From Bacteroidota bacterium (GTDB lineage: Bacteria > Bacteroidota > Bacteroidia > AKYH767-A > 2013-40CM-41-45): 64,000 nt of DNA. The DNA is taken from positions 1 through 64,000 of the forward strand of contig SHNE01000017.1 of the NCBI GenBank assembly GCA_004295015.1. Direction: 5' to 3'. The stretch's first letter is position 1. Every line of letters begins with the position of its first letter. The notes beneath the pieces were generated by a model. That model had not been told where the DNA came from, ran no database searches, and saw only the letters and a program-made list of their open reading frames with translations. This document shows positions 20,347-28,725 of the stretch, one piece after another. Position numbers and translations under genes: made by a program.

Positions 20347-21687
20347 ATGACACAATTCCTTTTTTTAATCATTGGATTGGCTTGCGGAGCGCTTCTTGTA
20401 TACCTTTTGCTCAAGGCCAATTCACATCGCTCGGAACGAGAACTCATGAACCAAGTATCTCAGCTTGAGTCAGAACGGGCAGTTCTGTCGGAACGGGCTG
20501 AACAAGCCAGCTATACAGCACAAGAAGCCCAGACTAAACTTGAGAACGGGAGGAATGAGATTTTAAAAACCAGTAACTTACTTGTTCAACAGCAATCCGT
20601 AAACGAATTTCTGCAAAAAAAATTGGAGGAACAGAAGTCCGAATTGGAGCAGATTCAGAATAAATTTTCCAAAGAATTTGAAAATCTTGCCAATAAAATT
20701 TTGGATGAGAAAAGCCAGAAGTTTACGGATCAAAACAAAATGAATCTGGATGTGATTCTGAATCCATTAAAAGAACGTATAAAGGAATTCGAATTAAAGA
20801 TTGATACTTCCTATAAGGCTGAAGCTGCCGAGAGAAATTCTTTGAAAGGAGAAATAAAAAACCTTGTTGAGTTGAATAAACAGATTAGCGAGGAAGCCAA
20901 TAATCTCGCTAAAGCACTTAAGGGTGATACCAAGAAACAAGGAAATTGGGGTGAAGTAATTCTCGAAAGAATTCTGGAGCGTTCAGGTTTGGTAAAGGGG
21001 CAGGAGTACAATACTCAAGTCAGCTCAACGAATGACGAAGGAAAGAGAATTCAGCCGGATGTGGTTGTATTCCTTCCGGATGAAAAGCACCTGATTATTG
21101 ATTCAAAAGTTTCGCTGGTCGCTTACGAGGCTATGGTCAATGCAGACTCGGAGGAGGAAAGGGAGAAATATCTTAAAGATCACTTGTTTTCTGTACGTTC
21201 TCATATTAAAATCCTAAGCGAAAAAAATTACCAAAGTGCCGGTGATTTCAGCTCTCCTGATTTTGTAATGCTTTTCATGCCTATTGAGTCTTCGTTCGGG
21301 ATGGCTATTCAAGGTGATAATGAATTGTATAATTATGCATTGGATCGTAAAATTGTAATTGTTAGCCCTACTACCTTGTTAGCCACATTACTTACTATAT
21401 CTTCAGTATGGAAGCAGGAAAGGCAAACAAAAAATGCACTTGAAATTGCCAGACAGAGTGGTGCATTGTATGATAAGTTTAAAGGCTTTTTGGATGATCT
21501 TATTGAAGTAGGGAAGAAGATGGATTCTGCTAAGTCTGGTTATGCTGATGCTATGAATAAATTATCTACAGGATCCGGTAATATCATAAAGCGCATAGAG
21601 GATATTAAAAAGCTGGGTGCAAAAGCAACCAAAGAATTGCCAACGGCTATTGTAGAACGTTCAGAAGAAAATATAGGCAATCAATGA
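20347..21687 (+). CDS. rmuC: DNA recombination protein RmuC
   Basis: A 446-residue protein from the ATG at 20347; a TTG-started extension from 20305 adds nothing conserved. It has an N-terminal membrane helix (about residues 2-22), a long coiled coil (25-180, rich in Glu/Gln/Lys) and a C-terminal nuclease-like domain with KKQGNWGEVILERILERSGL, RIQPDVVVFLPDEKHLIIDS, KVSLVAYE and SPDFVMLFMPIESSF, all RmuC hallmarks. RmuC limits DNA inversions and is predicted to cut or bind DNA structures near the membrane. It overlaps the next gene by four bases (ATGA), so the two are translationally coupled. Confidence 0.93.
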   Translation: MTQFLFLIIGLACGALLVYLLLKANSHRSERELMNQVSQLESERAVLSERAEQASYTAQEAQTKLENGRNEILKTSNLLVQQQSVNEFLQKKLEEQKSELEQIQNKFSKEFENLANKILDEKSQKFTDQNKMNLDVILNPLKERIKEFELKIDTSYKAEAAERNSLKGEIKNLVELNKQISEEANNLAKALKGDTKKQGNWGEVILERILERSGLVKGQEYNTQVSSTNDEGKRIQPDVVVFLPDEKHLIIDSKVSLVAYEAMVNADSEEEREKYLKDHLFSVRSHIKILSEKNYQSAGDFSSPDFVMLFMPIESSFGMAIQGDNELYNYALDRKIVIVSPTTLLATLLTISSVWKQERQTKNALEIARQSGALYDKFKGFLDDLIEVGKKMDSAKSGYADAMNKLSTGSGNIIKRIEDIKKLGAKATKELPTAIVERSEENIGNQ

Positions 21688-22943
21688 GAAAAAATATTTA
21701 CCGGATTTTCTTCTTTTCATTTGTATTGGTAAGCTGCACCGGGAGCCGTGATATCAGCACCCAAAATCTCGCCTCACTTTATCGATCCCCTGAAGTTTTT
21801 TTTCATCCTGAGTTTTCACTCTTTCATTTTAATGACTCACTTTCCAGATTGTATCTTAAAGTGAACCCGGAGGAGTTTCTTTTTGTGCGCCGGGATGATA
21901 ATCACTATAAGGCTAATCTTAAGGTAACAATCCTTAAAACCTATTCTTATGAGGCTAACTATCCATTAGATACTTTTTATTGTTCATTTGAATTTGATAT
22001 GGCAGAGAAAGGGACAGCTAAAACCCTCTCTTGTGATTTTAATCATCAAGGTGTTGGCTCATTTCTCTTGCGTGTATTTCTCAATGATGAGAATAAAAAT
22101 TATAGCGAAGATTTTTTTGTTCCAATGGAGAACGAAGGAAAGCAAGCCAGACAGTTCTTTCATTTAAAAAATTTGTCGGGCGACTTGCTCTTTAAAAATT
22201 ATTTAGAGGAAAACGAAGCCGTCAGAATCAGCTACCGTGATTCTTTAATAAAAAAACTTTGGTGTCGATACTATAACCGGGAATTCCCGTTGGCTGCGCC
22301 ACCATTTGGCTTTGATAGTCGCCAGGGATTTAATTACCAAAGTGATAGTGCCTTCCTGGTTGATCTTAGTGATACCTCAGGATTGGTTTTTCCTAAAGAA
22401 GGTTTTTATCACTTTCAGATTGATACGAATATAAGAGAAGGATTTACCCTTTACAGATATGGAAGTACTTTTCCGAATGTTACAAGCCCGATACAAATGT
22501 TGGAATCAGTTCGTTATCTTACTTCGAAAAGAGAATACGAAGAGATGAAAGCGAATCCTGTAACAAGAAATGCAGTTGATGCTTTTTGGATTAGCCGTGG
22601 AGGAAACCCTGAAAAAACAAGGATGCTGATTCGAAAGTATTATACCCGGGTACAAGAAGCTAATTCACTTTTTACATCCTTTGTGGAAGGATGGAGAACT
22701 GACAGAGGCATGATTTACATTATTTTTGGCCCCCCAAATACAGTCTATCGAAGTTCAGCTACGGAGACATGGATTTACGGAACGCCTAACAGTACACTTG
22801 CACTAAATTTTATGTTTACGCGTGTCAATAACCCCTTTTCGGATAATGATTTAGTATTATCACGTTCACCTATCTATGAAAGTAATTGGTATCGTGCTGT
22901 AGAAACATGGCGTCAGGGGCGAGCCTATAATAGTATTTACTAA
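21684..22943 (+). CDS. GWxTD domain lipoprotein
   Basis: A 419-residue protein. The N-terminus ends in a lipobox (LVSC, Cys about residue 18), so it is a predicted lipoprotein. The C-terminal third has the GWxTD domain known from Bacteroidota and relatives: YYTRVQEANSLFTSFVEGWR then TDRGMIYIIFGPPNTVYR and ETWIYG. The central portion is strand-rich and resembles no domain I can name. The function of GWxTD proteins is unknown as far as I know. The start codon overlaps the rmuC stop by 4 bp, and a TrmH-type methyltransferase follows after 21 bp, suggesting one operon. Confidence 0.88.
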   Translation: MRKNIYRIFFFSFVLVSCTGSRDISTQNLASLYRSPEVFFHPEFSLFHFNDSLSRLYLKVNPEEFLFVRRDDNHYKANLKVTILKTYSYEANYPLDTFYCSFEFDMAEKGTAKTLSCDFNHQGVGSFLLRVFLNDENKNYSEDFFVPMENEGKQARQFFHLKNLSGDLLFKNYLEENEAVRISYRDSLIKKLWCRYYNREFPLAAPPFGFDSRQGFNYQSDSAFLVDLSDTSGLVFPKEGFYHFQIDTNIREGFTLYRYGSTFPNVTSPIQMLESVRYLTSKREYEEMKANPVTRNAVDAFWISRGGNPEKTRMLIRKYYTRVQEANSLFTSFVEGWRTDRGMIYIIFGPPNTVYRSSATETWIYGTPNSTLALNFMFTRVNNPFSDNDLVLSRSPIYESNWYRAVETWRQGRAYNSIY

Positions 22944-22964
22944 TAATAATATTGTTTCCACATT

Positions 22965-23741
22965 ATGAGACCTGGTTTTAAATCAAATCAAAGAAGAGAA
23001 TCAAGAGAAGAGGGACAAATGATTTACGGGCTACGTCCGGTCATGGAAGCCCTGGAGGCAGGTAAGGAGATTGAGAAAATTTATCTCGGACGCACTGCAA
23101 GAGGTGAGCTCATGCAGGAATTAAAAACCATGCTAAAGGAAAGGGAAATTGTTTGGCAAGAAGTTCCTAATGAAAGACTGGACAAATTTACCCGAAATAA
23201 TCATCAGGAAGTAGTTTGTTTTATTTCCCCTGTGCATTATTTTTCATTGAGTCAACTTGTACCCTCGATTTTTGAAAAGGGTGAAACCCCACTTTTGCTG
23301 ATTCTTGATAGGGTAACAGATGTCCGGAATTTTGGAGCAATAGCCCGCACGGCTGAGTGTGCCGGTATACATGCTATTGTCATTCCAAATAAAGGTGCAG
23401 CTCAGGTCACTGCAGATGCAATCAGAACGTCCGCCGGTGCTTTGAGTCGTATCCCGGTTTGCCGGGAAGTTGCCTTGCGTAATACAATTAAGTACTTACA
23501 GGAATCCGGAATCAAAGTTGTTGCTGCAACCGAAAAAGGCAGGGATTACCATTTTCAGGCTGATTTTACGGGGCCATTGGCTATCGTAATGGGTTCTGAA
23601 GAAGATGGAGTTTCAGATGATATTATCCGTACATGTGATGAAATTTTACGTATTCCATTGCTGGGTTCCGTTTCTTCCTTAAATGTCTCAGTAGCCTGTG
23701 GTGTTATGATTTATGAGGCAGTAAGACAGCGTATGCAATAA
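22965..23741 (+). CDS. rlmB: TrmH/SpoU-family 23S rRNA (guanosine-2'-O-)-methyltransferase, RlmB-like
   Basis: A 258-residue enzyme. An N-terminal L30e-like RNA-binding domain begins at MIYGLRPVMEALEAGKEIEK (after about 18 polar residues) and continues through IVWQEVPNERLDKFT. The C-terminal SPOUT domain has LLILDRVTDVRNFGAIARTA (motif 1), IVMGSEEDGVSDDII (motif 2) and IPLLGSVSSLNVSVACGVMI (motif 3, the trefoil-knot SAM site). RlmB methylates G2251 of 23S rRNA (E. coli numbering); other TrmH-family targets cannot be excluded. It lies between the GWxTD gene and the glycosyltransferase gene with very short gaps. Confidence 0.93.
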   Translation: MRPGFKSNQRRESREEGQMIYGLRPVMEALEAGKEIEKIYLGRTARGELMQELKTMLKEREIVWQEVPNERLDKFTRNNHQEVVCFISPVHYFSLSQLVPSIFEKGETPLLLILDRVTDVRNFGAIARTAECAGIHAIVIPNKGAAQVTADAIRTSAGALSRIPVCREVALRNTIKYLQESGIKVVAATEKGRDYHFQADFTGPLAIVMGSEEDGVSDDIIRTCDEILRIPLLGSVSSLNVSVACGVMIYEAVRQRMQ

Positions 23742-23749
23742 TAATTAAG

Positions 23750-25690
23750 GTGGATAAAATTTCTGCGAATTCAACATTCCGAATTAGCTTAAAGCAAGAG
23801 CATGTCCTGCTTGCTCTAATTCTTTTTGTTGGAGCTTGTCTAAGAATTGTAGCAGCATATTCTCTGTCTCTCTCTAATGATGAGTTAAGTGCACTGACAC
23901 GAGCGCGATATGATTCGTTTTCTTCGATGATAGAAAATGGGGTGTTCATCGATTTTCATCCTGCCGGAATTCAATCGCTGATTTATTATTGGATAAAAAT
24001 CGTTGGAGATCATCCATTTGTTTTTCGTTTGCCATTCCTTTTTTCCGGTGTCCTCACTGTTTACTTGATTTATGCACTGGGAAAAAAATGGTTTGGTTCT
24101 TTTACCGCATTGTTTTCGGCCGCATTGTTTTCGACTTTTCAATTCAGCATTCTATACTCTGTCTTTGCCAGACCTTATAGTCCGGGCTTGTTATTCGGAT
24201 TGATCGCAGTTTATGCCTGGACAATTTTGTTTTTTCCCGAGAAGATTACAAATCTGAAGAGACCTAATCTATTCTGGTGGGTAATCTTCACTTCGTCCAT
24301 GATTGGTTGCACTCACACACATTATTTTTCTTTTGTCTTCGCCGGAGGTTTGGGTCTTACAGGTTTATTCTTTATAAGAAAAGATTTGGCAAAGCAGTAT
24401 TTCGTTAGTGGGGCAATCATTCTAATCGCTTTTTTACCTGAATGGGAAATTTTTCAAAAGCAATTAGGTACAGGAGATATTGGAGGTTGGTTGGCTTCCC
24501 CGGGAGTGTGGTATCTTCCTCAGTTCATTCTGCACATTTTTAATGATTCAAAATCCTTGACTGCAGGAATTCTGGTTTTAGCTGTTCCCGGAGTAGTCAG
24601 CCTTATACGATCGGGGAAATGGAATAAATTTCATACTATTGGATTAACATGGTTTTTGTTTTCATTTTTAACAGCCTATCTATATTCCATTTTTCGACAT
24701 CCTGTAATACAATTTTCTACATTGTATTTTTCCTTTCCATTCCTGTTATTTATTCTTGGAAGTGGTATTGAGTTCATCGTTTCAACTCTGAATAGAAGCT
24801 ACACTGTTGTACTATTGACTTTGATCATTGGATGTGCACATACTGTGTTTTCTAAAGAACTATTTAGTCGGTCTCAATTTGGAGTTTTTAAAGACATTGC
24901 TATCGATATTCAGAAATGGGAGCAGGAGTTTGGCAAGGGCAAAGTAAAGACTGTAATAAATGTTATTAACCCGGAATACATAAATTATTATTTCAGAAAA
25001 TTGAATTATGAACCGGATGTGATTCAATGGAAAATTGAGGATCGAAAGCAGTTACAACATTTTTCCATGCTTCTTGATTCTCTTAGTGCGCCATATTTTT
25101 GTTTTGCCTGGTCGAATTCAGGTCACCCTTATGAAATGATCAGAATGCTAAGAGAAAAGTATCCGGTGCTCTTAAAGAAGAATGCTTATTACAATTCAGC
25201 CACATACTTGTTTTCTGAAGCAGGAGTTTCCATATGCGAAGATCCGTCAACAAGAATATTTTATAATGTAAAGTCCGGTTCATGGGAAGATAGAGGTGCT
25301 GAAGATAAAGACTCAGTTTATTTTACTCTAGACTCCTTGCACACATTTGGACCGGGATACAAAAAGCCATTGAGTGATTTTGGATCGACCGGGTATTTGT
25401 TATTAACATCCCGAATTGATTTTAAAACAGATTTACAGCAAATGGATGCAAGCGTCGTTATATCTTTTGATTCAAGCTCAGTACCGAAAGAATATCACTC
25501 CTTGAGTCTGGAAGAGTGTAATTTACAACCCGGAAGATGGCAGCGGGCTTATTTCACTCGTGTTATTCCAAACAAAGTAAATCCTGAATTGATTCTCAAT
25601 TCTTATCTGTATAATAGAGGTGGTCATTTTATCGAGTTTAAAAACTTTGAAATAACCATTGAGAATTGGGATGATCCTTATAGTAATTAA
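23750..25690 (+). CDS. membrane glycosyltransferase, GT39/ArnT-like
   Basis: A 646-residue protein from a GTG at 23750, 8 bp after rlmB. Roughly 10-12 membrane helices fill residues 20-375; the remaining 270 are soluble. The first periplasmic loop has SLSNDELSALTRARYDSF then FIDFHPAGIQSLIYYWIK, the acidic-plus-aromatic pattern of GT-C enzymes (PMT/ArnT-like) that use polyprenyl-phosphate sugars. Such enzymes glycosylate lipids or exported proteins on the periplasmic face. The soluble tail contains ECNLQPGRWQRAYFTRVIP and looks strand-rich, without a domain I recognise. It ends 11 bp from the convergent UbiD gene with no hairpin between. Confidence 0.82.
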   Translation: MDKISANSTFRISLKQEHVLLALILFVGACLRIVAAYSLSLSNDELSALTRARYDSFSSMIENGVFIDFHPAGIQSLIYYWIKIVGDHPFVFRLPFLFSGVLTVYLIYALGKKWFGSFTALFSAALFSTFQFSILYSVFARPYSPGLLFGLIAVYAWTILFFPEKITNLKRPNLFWWVIFTSSMIGCTHTHYFSFVFAGGLGLTGLFFIRKDLAKQYFVSGAIILIAFLPEWEIFQKQLGTGDIGGWLASPGVWYLPQFILHIFNDSKSLTAGILVLAVPGVVSLIRSGKWNKFHTIGLTWFLFSFLTAYLYSIFRHPVIQFSTLYFSFPFLLFILGSGIEFIVSTLNRSYTVVLLTLIIGCAHTVFSKELFSRSQFGVFKDIAIDIQKWEQEFGKGKVKTVINVINPEYINYYFRKLNYEPDVIQWKIEDRKQLQHFSMLLDSLSAPYFCFAWSNSGHPYEMIRMLREKYPVLLKKNAYYNSATYLFSEAGVSICEDPSTRIFYNVKSGSWEDRGAEDKDSVYFTLDSLHTFGPGYKKPLSDFGSTGYLLLTSRIDFKTDLQQMDASVVISFDSSSVPKEYHSLSLEECNLQPGRWQRAYFTRVIPNKVNPELILNSYLYNRGGHFIEFKNFEITIENWDDPYSN

Positions 25691-25701
25691 TGATTGCCGG
25701 A

Positions 25702-27618
25702 TTATTCTTCTACTACAGCACCACCTTTATAAAGTTGTTTACGGTATTTTAAAGAGGGAGAAGGAATGAATGGACCGAGTCCCAGTCTATCCCATATTTC
25801 ATCAATACGTTTTATGGTTTTTTCATCAGATGCTAAGATGTTTGGCCAGTCCCGGTCAAAACCATCCAATTCCTTCGTCTTTCTGGTACCATCAAAAGTC
25901 AAATGTGAAAGGGATGGATCTGTAAGGTTACTGATTAAAAAATGATCACGTTTAGGATCTGAATTATTGGTAAATCTCCAAACTGAGTCAGCGATATCAT
26001 TAACATCTAAAGTGTGTTCAAGAAATATTACAACTTTTATTGGAGAAAGGAAATCATGCTTAAAGATATTTTCGCTTAAAGCTTTCACATGATTTTTTCT
26101 GTTTTTATTTATTGAAATAAAAATTAAGGAAATTCCTGAATCAAGAAGACTGTCATTGATTTCGTGGATCTCAGGGAAATTTGCCATAAGTATTTTACGC
26201 TCTTCAGGGCTGAATCTTTTTATGGTCTGTGACTGAACTGGCTTAAACCTCGATGCTAATTCTTCACTTGTCTTTTTTGTCCCATCAATCCCGATTTTTC
26301 CTCCAAATGCCATTACACTGCAGCTGTGATCAAGAACATCGACAGGGCCTTGCGTGATGTATATGTCGTGCCCCGGATCAAAATTAGTGCTGATATATTT
26401 TGCAACTTCCTGCTGATTATGAATATCAACATCTTCATCAACGACGACCATAATCTTGGTAAACATCATTTGTCCTGCGCCCCACATGCTATGCATGACT
26501 TTTGATGCCTGTCCCGGATACTCTTTCTTTATTTTTACGATCACGAGATTGTGGAACACTCCTTCAACAGGCAAAACCATGTCAATAATTTCAGGAACCA
26601 TTGTCATCTTAATAGGAGCGAGAAAAATTCTTTCGGTTGCCTTTCCGATCCATGCATCTTCCTGTGGCGGAATTCCTACGATTGTAGCCGGGTAAATAGC
26701 ATCTTTTTTATGTGTAATACAGGTAATATGAAACCGAGGATAAAAATCAGCAAGTGAATAATAACCGGTATGATCTCCGAATGGTCCTTCCAGAATATAA
26801 TCTTCCTCAGGATCAAGGTATCCTTCAATAATAATGTCTGCATCAGCAGGCACTTGTACATCCTGTGTTAAGCATTTAACCAGTTCTACTTTCTTCTTAC
26901 GCAGAAATCCTGCAAGTATATATTCATCAACTCCATCAGGGAGCGGAGCGGTTGCACAATAGCTATATGCAGGATCTCCACCAAGAGATATTGCCACAGG
27001 CATTTTCAAGCCCAGCTTTTTATACTCTGCAAAATGTCTGGCACTTACCTTATGCCTATGCCAATGCATGGCTGTTAAGGTTGGTTCATAAACCTGCATA
27101 CGATACAATCCTACATTTCTGATTCCGGTAAGAGGGTCTTTTGTATGGATTACAGGGAGAGTGAGAAAGGGACCCCCGTCTTCCGGCCAACATTTTAGTA
27201 CAGGAAATTTAGTAATATCCGGATCTTTCATCACAACCTCCTGGCATTCTCCTTTGCCGGATATCACCTTAGGCATCCAGGAGGCGATTGAACTGAGTTT
27301 TGGGAGCATTTTTAATTTATCCATCCATCCATCTTTCGGAGAGCTCAGATCTTTGAAAATCTCTTCTATGTCTTTTGCAATGTCATCGAGTTTTTCTACG
27401 CCCAATGCCATTGCCATTCTCTTTTCAGTACCCATTGAATTAATGAGCAGTGGAAATGCTGTCCCTGTATTCTCAAATAACAAAGCAGGTCCATATACTT
27501 TGGAAATCCGATCTGTGATTTCAGTAATTTCAAGCTCTGGGTTTACGTATTCTTTAATCCGAATGAGTTCACCGGCATCTTCAAGGTGTTTTATCCAGTC
27601 TTTTGTATTTCGGTACAT
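25702..27618 (-). CDS. UbiD-family decarboxylase
   Basis: A 638-residue enzyme of the prenylated-FMN-dependent UbiD family. It opens DWIKHLEDAGELIRIKEYVN, has MGVEKLDD-type and YCATAPLPDGVDEYILAGFL segments, and carries the EGPFGDHTGYYSLADFYP loop near residue 280, the family's conserved active-site region. It is longer than E. coli UbiD (about 500). Long forms in Bacteroidota are often annotated as menaquinone biosynthesis decarboxylases, but I cannot verify the substrate. The prenyl-FMN synthase UbiX is not encoded here. PlsC is directly upstream on the same strand, 53 bp away. Confidence 0.88.
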   Translation of the reverse strand: MYRNTKDWIKHLEDAGELIRIKEYVNPELEITEITDRISKVYGPALLFENTGTAFPLLINSMGTEKRMAMALGVEKLDDIAKDIEEIFKDLSSPKDGWMDKLKMLPKLSSIASWMPKVISGKGECQEVVMKDPDITKFPVLKCWPEDGGPFLTLPVIHTKDPLTGIRNVGLYRMQVYEPTLTAMHWHRHKVSARHFAEYKKLGLKMPVAISLGGDPAYSYCATAPLPDGVDEYILAGFLRKKKVELVKCLTQDVQVPADADIIIEGYLDPEEDYILEGPFGDHTGYYSLADFYPRFHITCITHKKDAIYPATIVGIPPQEDAWIGKATERIFLAPIKMTMVPEIIDMVLPVEGVFHNLVIVKIKKEYPGQASKVMHSMWGAGQMMFTKIMVVVDEDVDIHNQQEVAKYISTNFDPGHDIYITQGPVDVLDHSCSVMAFGGKIGIDGTKKTSEELASRFKPVQSQTIKRFSPEERKILMANFPEIHEINDSLLDSGISLIFISINKNRKNHVKALSENIFKHDFLSPIKVVIFLEHTLDVNDIADSVWRFTNNSDPKRDHFLISNLTDPSLSHLTFDGTRKTKELDGFDRDWPNILASDEKTIKRIDEIWDRLGLGPFIPSPSLKYRKQLYKGGAVVEE

Positions 27619-27671
27619 GTGTTGAAATTAGTTGTGCAGTTTAACAAGATGAATACAATAAAGTTTGCAAA

Positions 27672-28430
27672 TTACTTATTACGGAGATTAGCTGATGCAA
27701 GTAGTTCTTTCTCCATTAGTTTAATAACTATTTCTTTTAGATGAGGAATGTCATCTTCTGTCATTCCTTTAGTATCAATAGGAGCAGACCATACACATTC
27801 AATAATTCCCGGTTTAAGTTCAATTGGTCGCTTGGGTGAAAGTAATTTTCCGCTGTTTAGAATGGTTAATACGGCTAATGGTACTTGCGCAGATATTGCG
27901 AGTCGGAATGCACCATCGTGGAAATTTAAAAGCAGGTTTTCAGTTTTATTGCGTGTCCCTTCGGGACAAATGAATACAGAAATTCCTTGCTGCAGAGAGC
28001 GGTGCATATTCTCCATGCTCTTTGATCTGGCGGCTTTGTTTTTTCTGTCGACACTTATATATAATTGCCTGATGATATAGCCAAGTACAGGGATTTTCAT
28101 TAATTCCGCTTTAGCAAGAAAGCGAAAAGTATGATTACAGGCTAGTGCATATGCAGGAATATCCAACATCGATCTGTGATTGGCTGCGAAAACGTAGACC
28201 TTATCATTTTCGAGCAGAGATTTATTTTTTACTCGTAGTCGAATGCCAAAAGATATAAATAAGATTCTTGCCCATGCCCTGGAAACTATCCGATGCGCAA
28301 TATGTGCTGCTTTGTCTTTAGGAGTTGTGGAGAAAATGATAAAATATAAGATACCGGAAAAAAGGAGCGTTATGCTGAAAACAAGCACCGCCCAGATTCC
28401 TAACAAAGCACGAAGAATTCTGACAAACAT
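27672..28430 (-). CDS. plsC: 1-acyl-sn-glycerol-3-phosphate acyltransferase
   Basis: A 252-residue inner-membrane enzyme of phospholipid synthesis, adding the second acyl chain to make phosphatidic acid. The catalytic NHRSMLD (NHx4D form) lies near residue 75 and FICPEGTRNK (glycerophosphate-binding EGTR) near residue 150. An N-terminal hydrophobic helix (about 5-32) anchors it. I prefer the ATG at 28430 (MFVRILRALLGIW) over the TTG at 28451. A minus-strand TATGTTTG element at 28456-28449 is well placed for this start and would overlap the longer one. Confidence 0.92.
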   Translation of the reverse strand: MFVRILRALLGIWAVLVFSITLLFSGILYFIIFSTTPKDKAAHIAHRIVSRAWARILFISFGIRLRVKNKSLLENDKVYVFAANHRSMLDIPAYALACNHTFRFLAKAELMKIPVLGYIIRQLYISVDRKNKAARSKSMENMHRSLQQGISVFICPEGTRNKTENLLLNFHDGAFRLAISAQVPLAVLTILNSGKLLSPKRPIELKPGIIECVWSAPIDTKGMTEDDIPHLKEIVIKLMEKELLASANLRNK

Positions 28431-28448
28431 TTCAAGTAATTTGGGTGA

Positions 28449-28456
28449 CAAACATA
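28449..28456 (-). promoter_or_regulatory. -7 promoter element of plsC
   Basis: Minus-strand TATGTTTG, an exact TAnnTTTG match, ending 18 nt before the ATG at 28430. No clear -33 TTG. It overlaps the alternative TTG start, favouring the inner ATG. Confidence 0.4.
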
Positions 28457-28697
28457 ATTAAAAGCCTCCTAAGCTGTATTGAATATTTTCCCGCCTATTT
28501 CATCTTTGATGGCCATTGAATTCGTATTTAAATTGTATTCGATTGGAATGCAATAGTCTCTGAATGTGTATTAGGTTTTATGGCCATTTTCCCGGTTGTG
28601 ATTTTGTGACAATCGTGTCATTTAATAGCACCGTTCATGAACTTGACAAGCTTTTTCAACCATTTTTCAGCTTGCTTTAAGCTTAGACTTTTTTTTT

Positions 28698-28722
28698 GTT
28701 TCTTTAACAAATATAAAGAAAC
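28698..28722 (+). promoter_or_regulatory. hairpin next to the start codon of the S8 protease gene
   Basis: Inverted repeat GTTTCTTT (28698-28705) / AAAGAAAC (28715-28722) with a 9-nt loop, ending 3 nt before the ATG at 28726. In an mRNA it would fold over the ribosome-landing region. It could instead be an operator half-site pair or chance in AT-rich DNA. Confidence 0.3.
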
Positions 28723-28725
28723 AAC

